Shown piece after piece: positions 57,118 to 64,000 of a DNA stretch of 64,000 bases; position 1 is the stretch's first letter; each line of letters begins with the position of its first letter. Position numbers and translations under genes: made by a program. Origin of the DNA: Acinetobacter nectaris CIP 110549 (GTDB lineage Bacteria; Pseudomonadota; Gammaproteobacteria; Pseudomonadales; Moraxellaceae); the NCBI RefSeq assembly GCF_000488215.1, contig NZ_KI530712.1:810881-874880 (forward strand), written 5' to 3'. Below the pieces are notes generated by a model. The model ran no database searches and was not told where the DNA came from. It worked only from the letters and a program-made list of their open reading frames with translations.

Positions 57118-57726
57118 ATGAATACAAGTCGAGTAAAACCTGAGCACATTCGTCGCGAGCAGATTATGAATGCTGCTTTTGATGTTATTTATGAACTTGG
57201 TTTAACCAATACGACCATTGCCAAAATTGCAGCAAAAGCAGGGTTATCCACAGGTATTGTGAGCCATTACTTTGGTGATAAACAAGGTTTAATTAATGCT
57301 TGCATGCGTGCAATGCTGAATGAGCTAAGACTGCAAACAGATCAATATCGGGCAGACTCAGATAGCCACCCTGCTGAAACGATTAAAGCAATTATTGACT
57401 CAAATTTCGATGCAAGCCAAACAAGTGCGAAAGCAATGCGCTTATGGCTAGAGTTTTGGGCAGCAAGTATGCATACCCCTGAACTACAACGTTTGCAAAA
57501 AGTAAACGATCAAAGATTATACTCTAATTTAAGGTATTACTTCCTTAAATTGTTACCAGAACAACAAGCAGATATTGCAGCACGAGGTATGGCAGCACTC
57601 ATTGATGGTCTTTGGTTACGAGGTAGCTTAATGAGCTATCAAGATACATTTGATGCAGCGCAAGCACGCCATATTGCTTACAACTATTTAAATACACAGA
57701 TTAAGTTGCAGGAGATTGAATCATGA
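57118..57726 (+). CDS. betI: choline-responsive TetR repressor BetI
   Basis: Represses the choline-betaine genes until choline binds. I start at the ATG at 57118 (202 aa), which has AGG just upstream and leaves the E. coli-like spacing to the IRR motif; an ATG seven codons earlier is open. The HTH (about residues 30-60; [23 protein letters not shown], in part) is nearly identical in pattern to E. coli Bet[25 protein letters not shown] is the ligand-domain signature. The stop overlaps the betB start (ATGA), giving translational coupling. Confidence 0.95.
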   Translation: MNTSRVKPEHIRREQIMNAAFDVIYELGLTNTTIAKIAAKAGLSTGIVSHYFGDKQGLINACMRAMLNELRLQTDQYRADSDSHPAETIKAIIDSNFDASQTSAKAMRLWLEFWAASMHTPELQRLQKVNDQRLYSNLRYYFLKLLPEQQADIAARGMAALIDGLWLRGSLMSYQDTFDAAQARHIAYNYLNTQIKLQEIES

Positions 57727-59192
57727 GTAACACACCTGTTCATCCGCTTTATATTCACGGTGAATACGTAAATTCATCACAAGATAAAACCTTTGACACC
57801 ATAAACCCTGCAACTGGTGAGGTTATTGCACATATTCAAAGTGCATCTAAAGAAGATGTACAAAAGGCTGTTGAAAGTGCACAGCAAGGGCAAAAAGTTT
57901 GGGCTGCTATGACAGCTGTAGAGCGTGCACGTATCTTACGTCGCGCTGTAGATCTACTTCGTGAACGTAATAATGAGCTAGCAGAACTTGAAACTTTAGA
58001 TACAGGTAAAGCATATAGCGAAACATCTACAGTAGATATTGTTACAGGTACAGATGTTTTAGAGTATTACGTAGGTCTCGCAACTGCAATTCAAGGCGAA
58101 CAAGTCCCTTTACGTGACTCTAGCTTTTTCTATACACGTCGTGAACCTTTAGGTGTTGTCGCAGGTATTGGTGCTTGGAACTACCCTATTCAAATTGCAC
58201 TTTGGAAATCTGCACCGGCTCTTGCAGCAGGTAATGCCATGATTTTCAAACCAAGTGAAGTTACACCACTCACTGCATTTAAATTGGCTGAAATTTACAC
58301 TGAAGCAGGTGTGCCTGCTGGCGTATTTAACGTTGTTCAAGGCTTTGGTGAAGTTGGTGCAATGCTTGCAGAGCATCCTGTCATTGAAAAAATATCATTT
58401 ACAGGCTCTGTCCCTACAGGCAAAAAAGTAATGGCAACTGCTGCAAGTTCTTCTTTAAAAGAAGTAACTATGGAGCTTGGTGGTAAGTCACCACTCATTA
58501 TTTGTGAAGATGCAAACCTTGAACGTGCAGCAGATGTTGCAATGATGGCTAACTTCTTTAGTACAGGTCAAGTATGTACAAATGGTACACGCATATTTGT
58601 TCCTAAAGCCCTCAAAAATGATTTTGAACAGGCTCTTCTAAAACGCGTAAAAAATATTCGCCTTGGGCACCCAATGGATGAACAAACCAATATGGGGCCT
58701 TTAGTCAGTTTCCCACATATGGAAAAAGTACTTTCTTATTTAGAAAAAGGTAAAGTACAAGGTGCAACTGTACTTTGCGGTGGTCAACGTGCAACAACAG
58801 ATTCACTTGCACAAGGTGCTTATGTAGAGCCAACAATTTTCACTGATTGTTCAGATGATATGGACATTGTAAAAGATGAAATTTTTGGCCCTGTGATGAG
58901 TGTACTCACTTATGAAACAGAAGAAGAAGTGATTACTCGTGCAAACAATACTCACTTTGGTCTTGCTGCGGGTGTTGTCAGTGAAAATATATCACGTGCA
59001 CATCGTATTATTCATCAAATTGAGGCGGGTATTTGTTGGATTAATACTTGGGGAGAATCACCTGCAGAAATGCCTGTGGGTGGCTACAAACAGTCAGGCG
59101 TTGGGCGTGAAAATGGGATCTCAACTTTAGAGCACTATACACGCATCAAATCTGTACAAGTTGAAATGGGCGAATACGCGTCTATTTTCTAA
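57723..59192 (+). CDS. betB: betaine aldehyde dehydrogenase
   Basis: Oxidises betaine aldehyde to glycine betaine with NAD(P)+. The 489-aa ALDH superfamily protein has [37 protein letters not shown], the catalytic Glu in MELGGKSP (near residue 251) and nucleophile Cys285 in GQVCTNG. The [12 protein letters not shown] and [13 protein letters not shown] blocks close the fold. It shares a 4-nt overlap with betI and is followed by betA after 78 nt. Confidence 0.97.
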   Translation: MSNTPVHPLYIHGEYVNSSQDKTFDTINPATGEVIAHIQSASKEDVQKAVESAQQGQKVWAAMTAVERARILRRAVDLLRERNNELAELETLDTGKAYSETSTVDIVTGTDVLEYYVGLATAIQGEQVPLRDSSFFYTRREPLGVVAGIGAWNYPIQIALWKSAPALAAGNAMIFKPSEVTPLTAFKLAEIYTEAGVPAGVFNVVQGFGEVGAMLAEHPVIEKISFTGSVPTGKKVMATAASSSLKEVTMELGGKSPLIICEDANLERAADVAMMANFFSTGQVCTNGTRIFVPKALKNDFEQALLKRVKNIRLGHPMDEQTNMGPLVSFPHMEKVLSYLEKGKVQGATVLCGGQRATTDSLAQGAYVEPTIFTDCSDDMDIVKDEIFGPVMSVLTYETEEEVITRANNTHFGLAAGVVSENISRAHRIIHQIEAGICWINTWGESPAEMPVGGYKQSGVGRENGISTLEHYTRIKSVQVEMGEYASIF

Positions 59193-59199
59193 AGCTTCT

Positions 59200-59234
59200 C
59201 CTCATTTGAGGTATACACATATGCTGTATGCCTC
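59200..59234 (+). repeat. mutually exclusive hairpins between betB and betA
   Basis: GAGG at 59208-59211 can pair with CCTC just upstream (59200-59203), or extend into GAGGTATAC, which pairs with GTATGCCTC (59226-59234, one G-U pair). Only one can form at a time. The betA ribosome site lies downstream. Confidence 0.5.
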
Positions 59235-59270
59235 TTTCCTATATTACCGCTAAACAATAAGGATAGAATT

Positions 59271-60977
59271 ATGGCAAATCAAGAATATGACTACATTATT
59301 GTTGGTGCTGGTTCCGCAGGTAATGTACTTGCAACACGCCTCACTGAAGATAAAGATACAACAGTTTTACTCCTAGAAGCAGGTGGTCCTGACTACCGTG
59401 CCGATTTTCGCACACAAATGCCAGCTGCCCTTGCATACCCACTTCAAGGTCGCCGTTATAACTGGGCATATGAAACAGACCCAGAACCAAACATGAATAA
59501 CCGCCGTATGGAGTGTGGTCGTGGTAAAGGTTTAGGTGGCTCATCATTAATTAACGGGATGTGTTACATTCGTGGTAACGCGATGGATCTTGACGGCTGG
59601 GCAAAACTTCCCGGCTTAGAAGATTGGTCATATGCAAACTGCCTGCCTTACTACCGTAAAGCTGAGACACGTGATATTGGTCCAAATGACTATCATGGTG
59701 GTGAGGGCCCTGTTAGTGTGGCTACACCAAAAACTGGCAACAATGTTTTATTCCATGCAATGGTTGATGCTGGTGTTGAGGCAGGCTATCCACGTACAGA
59801 CGACCTAAATGGCTACCAACAAGAAGGTTTTGGCCCGATGGATCGTACAGTAACGAAACAAGGTCGCCGTGCAAGTACTGCTCGTGGTTATCTTGATACT
59901 GCTAAAAAACGTTCAAATATCACGATTGTGACACATGCGGTCACAGATAAGGTTTTATTTTCAGGTAAACGCGCAACAGGCGTACAGTATCTTCAAGGTG
60001 AAAGCACTACACCAACGGTTGTAAAAGCTCGCCGTGAAGTACTTATTTGTTCAGGAACCATCGCATCTCCACAAATTTTGCAACGCTCAGGGGTTGCAGA
60101 TCAGGCATTTTTAGAAGAACTTGGTATTCCTGTTGTTCATCATTTACCGGGTGTTGGTGAAAACTTACAAGATCACTTAGAACTGTACTTACAATATGCA
60201 GCAAAGAAGCCTGTATCTCTTTACCCTGCTTTGCAGATGCATAACCAACCTGCAATTGGTGCAAAATGGTTATTCTTAGGTGAAGGGGTTGGTGCGTCAA
60301 ACCAATTCGAAGCAGGCGGTTTTATTCGTAGTCGTCCTGAGTTTGAATGGCCTAATATTCAATACCACTTCTTACCTGTTGCCATTAACTACAATGGTAG
60401 CAACGGCGTACAAGAACACGGCTTCCAAGCTCATGTAGGTTCTATGCGTTCACCATCTCGTGGTCGAGTACGCATTAAATCATTAAACCCACATGACCAC
60501 CCAAGCTTATTGTTCAACTACATGTCTACAGAACAAGATTGGCAAGAATTCCGTGACTGTATTCGTTTAACACGTGAAATTATGCATCAACCTGCTTTAG
60601 ATGAATATCGTGGTCGTGAAATTAGTCCGGGTAAAGATGTTGTCACTGATGAACAACTTGATGAGTTCGTGCGTAATCATGCAGAAACGGCGTACCACCC
60701 ATGTGGTAGCTGTAAAATGGGTACGGACGATATGGCTGTGGTAGATCATGAAGGTCGTGTACACGGCTTAGAAGGTTTACGTGTCGTTGATGCATCAATT
60801 ATGCCTATTATTATTACGGGTAACCTTAATGCAACGACCATCATGATTGGTGAAAAAGTTGCAGATGCAATACGTGGACAAAAATTACCGCGTTCAACTG
60901 CACCGTATTATAAAGCAGATAACAAACCTGTACGCGAAGCACCAAAGCGTGAATTTACTGAAGATATGATGCAATAG
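59271..60977 (+). CDS. betA: choline dehydrogenase
   Basis: Oxidises choline to betaine aldehyde, membrane-associated and FAD-dependent. The 568-aa GMC oxidoreductase starts with the FAD motif [17 protein letters not shown]. It continues with [21 protein letters not shown], the substrate-side [28 protein letters not shown], and the catalytic His476 in [10 protein letters not shown], and ends with the [16 protein letters not shown] block. AAGGA lies before the ATG. It ends the betIBA operon at a strong terminator. Confidence 0.97.
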   Translation: MANQEYDYIIVGAGSAGNVLATRLTEDKDTTVLLLEAGGPDYRADFRTQMPAALAYPLQGRRYNWAYETDPEPNMNNRRMECGRGKGLGGSSLINGMCYIRGNAMDLDGWAKLPGLEDWSYANCLPYYRKAETRDIGPNDYHGGEGPVSVATPKTGNNVLFHAMVDAGVEAGYPRTDDLNGYQQEGFGPMDRTVTKQGRRASTARGYLDTAKKRSNITIVTHAVTDKVLFSGKRATGVQYLQGESTTPTVVKARREVLICSGTIASPQILQRSGVADQAFLEELGIPVVHHLPGVGENLQDHLELYLQYAAKKPVSLYPALQMHNQPAIGAKWLFLGEGVGASNQFEAGGFIRSRPEFEWPNIQYHFLPVAINYNGSNGVQEHGFQAHVGSMRSPSRGRVRIKSLNPHDHPSLLFNYMSTEQDWQEFRDCIRLTREIMHQPALDEYRGREISPGKDVVTDEQLDEFVRNHAETAYHPCGSCKMGTDDMAVVDHEGRVHGLEGLRVVDASIMPIIITGNLNATTIMIGEKVADAIRGQKLPRSTAPYYKADNKPVREAPKREFTEDMMQ

Positions 60978-60998
60978 TTTTTATTGCTTTCATGAACT

Positions 60999-61028
60999 AA
61001 AAAAGGACTGCACAAGCAGTCCTTTTTT
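60999..61028. terminator. bidirectional terminator between betA and tyrB
   Basis: Stem AAAAAAGGACTGC/GCAGTCCTTTTTT with a 4-nt loop between convergent genes. Confidence 0.94.
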
Positions 61029-61040
61029 ATACTTTGAATA

Positions 61041-62240
61041 TTAGTTAGCTAAAACTTTTGCAATAGATTCAGCAACATAATAAACATTCTTTTGGTTTAA
61101 GCCTGCAACACACATACGACCACTACGAAGTAAGTAAATTGCATAGTCTTCACGCAATGAATCTACTTGCTCAGGTGTTAAACCTGTGTAGCTAAACATA
61201 CCACGTTGTTTTACTAGGTAATCAAAGTTTTTACCCGGTAAACGCTTTTCAAGCTCATCACGTAAGATCGTACGCATTTTTGCGATACGCTCACACATAC
61301 CTTGTAGTTCAGCTTCCCAATCTGCACGCAACGTATCATTTTCTAATACTGCATCTACAAGTAACGCACCTGTTGTTGGTGGGTTAGAATAAACACGGCG
61401 TACTGTTGCTTTTAACTGACCAAATACATTTTCAGCGCTTTCAACTGTTTCTGAAACAACAGTTAATCCACCAACACGCTCACCATAAAGTGAGAAAATT
61501 TTAGAGAAAGAGTTACTTAAAATAAACTTAGCACCTGCTTTATCTAATGCACGAATCAGATAAGCATCTTTGTCTAGACCTTCAGCAAAACCTTGGTATG
61601 CGATGTCTAAGAAAGGAATAACTTTACGTTCAAGTAATACTTCAATCACTTTATCCCATTGCTCAGGCACCAAATCTGCACCTGTTGGGTTATGACAGCA
61701 AGGGTGTAACAATACGATGTCATTTTCAGGAAGTTGCTTTAAGCAATCTAACATCGCTTCAAATGCAACACCATTTGTTTGTGCATCAAAATATGGATAT
61801 TCAGCAGTTTCAAAACCTGCACCTTGGAAAATTGCAATATGATTTTCCCAAGTTGGCTGACTTACCCATACTTTCGATTTTGGAAAGTATTTCTTTAGAA
61901 AATCTGCACCAATCTTCAATGCACCTGAACCACCAAGTGTCTGAATCGTAACAGCACGTTTTTCAGCTCTTGCAGTACTTTCTTCACCCAATAACAACGC
62001 TTGTGTTGCATCGCAGTAGCTTTTTAAACCAGACATTGGTAAATAAAGTTTTGCTTTATCTACATTTTTACCAACTTCTAAAGCGGCTGTCTTTACTGCA
62101 TTAAATTGCGGAACAATACTTTCTTCGTTGTAATATAAGCCAATACTTAAATTAACTTTATTGTCACGCTCATCTTTTTGGAATTTTTCCATTAGTGTTA
62201 AGATTGGGTCGCCTGCATACGGCTCAACATGCTGAAACAT
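61041..62240 (-). CDS. tyrB: aromatic amino acid aminotransferase (TyrB/AspC type)
   Basis: Transfers amino groups between aromatic or dicarboxylic amino acids and 2-oxoglutarate, the last step of Tyr/Phe synthesis. The 399-aa class I (subfamily I-alpha) PLP enzyme shows QTLGGSGALKIGADF, WVSQPTWENH, LLHPCCHNPTGADL, DIAYQGFAEG, the PLP lysine in SNSFSKIFSLYGERVGG, and RVYSNPPTTGA. The C-terminal GMFSYTGLTPEQVDSL and SGRMCVAGLN are standard. AspC-like aspartate activity cannot be excluded. It stands alone. Confidence 0.93.
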   Translation of the reverse strand: MFQHVEPYAGDPILTLMEKFQKDERDNKVNLSIGLYYNEESIVPQFNAVKTAALEVGKNVDKAKLYLPMSGLKSYCDATQALLLGEESTARAEKRAVTIQTLGGSGALKIGADFLKKYFPKSKVWVSQPTWENHIAIFQGAGFETAEYPYFDAQTNGVAFEAMLDCLKQLPENDIVLLHPCCHNPTGADLVPEQWDKVIEVLLERKVIPFLDIAYQGFAEGLDKDAYLIRALDKAGAKFILSNSFSKIFSLYGERVGGLTVVSETVESAENVFGQLKATVRRVYSNPPTTGALLVDAVLENDTLRADWEAELQGMCERIAKMRTILRDELEKRLPGKNFDYLVKQRGMFSYTGLTPEQVDSLREDYAIYLLRSGRMCVAGLNQKNVYYVAESIAKVLAN

Positions 62241-62368
62241 AATTCACTCTGTCCACTCTATTGTTTCATCATTATATACATAGATTTATACTCAGGTGTG
62301 CATAGATTTCACACAAACACAAAAAAATATGCCCGACTATAGTCTTATTGTTTTATGAATATAAAGGT

Positions 62369-62782
62369 TCATTTACTGAACCAAATATTTTTCTCACCCT
62401 GCTCTATTTTTTCTAAAATAGGACAGTCTGCATTTTCATTTCCTGAACAACATTCAGCAGTTTCTTTCAATACAGATACCATCGATTTTAGTTGCTCAAT
62501 TTGAGTGTTCAATTGTGCAATATGCTTAGTTGCCAATGCCTTTACTTCTGCACTATGGCGGTCTTTATTGCGCCATAGCTGTAACAAGGCTTTCGTTTGC
62601 TCTGTGGAAAAATTCAATGCTTTTGCATGTAATATAAACTGTAATGTCTGAACATCTGCCTGTTCATAAAAACGATAACCTGCATCTGTCCTTTTTACTT
62701 TAGGTAAAAGCCCAATAGATTCATAGTAACGGATCATCTTATTAGACAATCCAGTTTTCTTTGAAACTTCACCTATATTCAT
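62369..62782 (-). CDS. cueR: copper-responsive MerR regulator CueR
   Basis: Activates copper export genes by realigning promoters on Cu(I), Ag(I) or Au(I) binding. The 137-aa protein has the MerR HTH (MNIGEVSKKTGLSNKMIRYYE), a long dimerisation helix (about 78-110) and the metal loop with Cys112 and Cys120 (CSGNENADCPIL), the same positions as in E. coli CueR. An additional Cys111 precedes it. It lies 15 nt downstream of copA in the same direction, so copA-cueR is an operon and CueR likely controls its own synthesis. Confidence 0.93.
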   Translation of the reverse strand: MNIGEVSKKTGLSNKMIRYYESIGLLPKVKRTDAGYRFYEQADVQTLQFILHAKALNFSTEQTKALLQLWRNKDRHSAEVKALATKHIAQLNTQIEQLKSMVSVLKETAECCSGNENADCPILEKIEQGEKNIWFSK

Positions 62783-62797
62783 CTATATATCTCTATT

Positions 62798-64000
62798 TCA
62801 TATCGGATAACTAAAACGCTTTAAACGCAATGCATTTGTCAGTACAAATACTGAAGACAATCCCATTGCAAATGCTGAAATCATTGGCAATAACAATATA
62901 TGATAAAAAGGATATAAAGCACCTGCTGCAATTGGAATTAATGCAATATTATAAATAAATGCCCAAAAAAGATTTTGTTGTATATTGCGAATTGTAGCTT
63001 TGCTTAACGCAATTGCCTGCGTCACAGTTTGCAAATTACCAGACATCAACACCACATCTGCGGACTCAATCGCAACATCTGTTCCCGTACCTACAGCTAA
63101 ACCAATATCTGCTGTTGCCAATGCAGGAGCATCATTAATACCATCGCCAACATAACCTACCTTTCCATAAGTTTGCTGCAATTTTTGAATAGCATCTACT
63201 TTGCCTTGTGGCAATACTTCTGCAATTACATCGTCAATTTTCAGTTTTTGTGCAATTGCACGTGCCGTTTTGTAGTTATCTCCACTAATCATCACCACTT
63301 TCAGCCCAAGCTCATGTAACGATTGAATTGCTCGATAAGTCGATGGCTTAATATCATCTGCAACCGCAACAATGGCAACCACCAAGTTTTCAATTGCAAT
63401 GTAAAAAGGCGTTTTTCCATCTTCAGCAAGCTGTTCAGCTTTAACTGCAAAAGGCTTTATATCTAAATCTAGTTTTTCCATAAAACGGTCTGCACCAATA
63501 TATACAGACTTTTCATTAACAACTGCTTGAATACCGTAGCCTGCAATTACGCGCACTTCAGATGAATTAAGCAATGGAATTTGCTGTGCCTTTGCATGGT
63601 TTACAATTGCCTCAGCAACAGGATGCTCCGAATATTGCTCGACGGATGCCATATATTGTAAGACATCATCTTTATTTTGGTGATCTATCGTATCTAAGTC
63701 TGTTAGTTTTGGCTTACCTTCTGTCAGTGTACCTGTTTTGTCAAAGGCAATGACCTTTGCTTCTTTGAGCGTTTGCAACGCCTCGCCTTTTCGAAATAAC
63801 ACACCCATTTCTGCACCACGACCTGTGCTCACCATAATAGATGTTGGTGTAGCCAAACCCATTGCACAAGGGCATGCGATAATAAGTACCGCAACTGCAT
63901 TCACAAGCGCAAAAGAAAATGCTGGGCTCGGTCCGAAAACTAACCATGCAATAAAGGTTAATGTTGCCAAGCCAATCACAACAGGTACAAACCACATAGT
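62798..64000 (-). CDS. copA: copper-exporting P1B-type ATPase CopA, C-terminal part (5' end outside window)
   Basis: Pumps Cu(I) out of the cytosol. About 400 residues are visible and the frame stays open to the right edge, so the ATG at 63997 is probably internal. The ion-channel CPC motif ([11 protein letters not shown]), the phosphorylation motif [10 protein letters not shown], the HP locus (SEHPVAEAI), the P-domain [10 protein letters not shown] and the last two membrane helices are present. The N-terminal metal-binding domain(s) and first helices are outside. Neighbouring cueR supports copper as the substrate. Confidence 0.95.
   Translation of the reverse strand, partial: TMWFVPVVIGLATLTFIAWLVFGPSPAFSFALVNAVAVLIIACPCAMGLATPTSIMVSTGRGAEMGVLFRKGEALQTLKEAKVIAFDKTGTLTEGKPKLTDLDTIDHQNKDDVLQYMASVEQYSEHPVAEAIVNHAKAQQIPLLNSSEVRVIAGYGIQAVVNEKSVYIGADRFMEKLDLDIKPFAVKAEQLAEDGKTPFYIAIENLVVAIVAVADDIKPSTYRAIQSLHELGLKVVMISGDNYKTARAIAQKLKIDDVIAEVLPQGKVDAIQKLQQTYGKVGYVGDGINDAPALATADIGLAVGTGTDVAIESADVVLMSGNLQTVTQAIALSKATIRNIQQNLFWAFIYNIALIPIAAGALYPFYHILLLPMISAFAMGLSSVFVLTNALRLKRFSYPI

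Noticed and set aside
63741..63995. 84-aa minus-strand frame inside copA
   Set aside because: Same strand but shifted frame of the CopA coding sequence; Cys-rich composition is a by-product of the CPC region.

Overview
The window is about 64 kb of AT-rich (roughly 60% A+T by eye) gammaproteobacterial chromosome that reads as Acinetobacter core genome. The genus call rests on protein content and order: pyrG-kdsA-eno-ftsB-ispD, a dat-ddc pair for 1,3-diaminopropane, a PutA without a DNA-binding domain next to an Lrp-type regulator, betIBA beside betT, and a DesCB-like desaturase pair. I see no rRNA, insertion sequence, prophage, integron or CRISPR array. There is one tRNA (Ser, TGA). The species cannot be fixed from this alone.

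Layout. 1-5 kb: the 3' part of a TonB-dependent receptor, a TSUP permease behind a possible Fur site, a DAHP synthase, a small phosphatase-like protein, ispF and a secreted Cys protein. 5-10 kb: a leftward operon pyrG-kdsA-eno-ftsB-ispD (CTP, Kdo, glycolysis, division, isoprenoids). 10-17 kb: a lipoprotein, aspA, and the divergent lrp/putA pair for proline breakdown. 17-24 kb: trmA, a 79-aa Cys-rich protein, prmA, a zinc-ribbon membrane protein, a candidate unannotated 50-codon ORF, fis, purH and purD. 24-27 kb: metQ, then metNI (methionine import), with a strong terminator after metQ. 27-33 kb: an outer-membrane barrel, dapD, queE-queC (7-deazaguanine), a thiol peroxidase, a YceI protein and a nucleotidyltransferase.

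33-38 kb: a leftward pstSCAB phosphate operon preceded by three PhoB half-sites in 11-bp register. 38-41 kb: dat-ddc. 41-47 kb: a SIMPL protein, an Ivy-type lysozyme inhibitor, a 111-aa hypothetical, a desaturase with its ferredoxin reductase and a divergent TetR regulator, and an AI-2E transporter. 47-52 kb: rapA, rluA, tRNA-Ser and a CitA/TcuC-like MFS symporter. 53-61 kb: DoxX, MarC and the choline-to-betaine module (betT against betIBA) with a perfect 22-bp BetI-type palindrome. 61-64 kb: an aromatic aminotransferase, cueR, and copA running off the right edge.

Most of the window is housekeeping and ordinary accessory metabolism. I found no clear new multi-gene system. The best leads are small-scale: the unannotated ORF and stacked hairpins in the fis leader, the metQ/metN terminator, unexplained dyads upstream of doxX, betI and dat, and several family members with altered catalytic motifs. 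Where the longest reading frame began upstream of the likely start, I moved the start using Shine-Dalgarno spacing and family length, and each entry says so.
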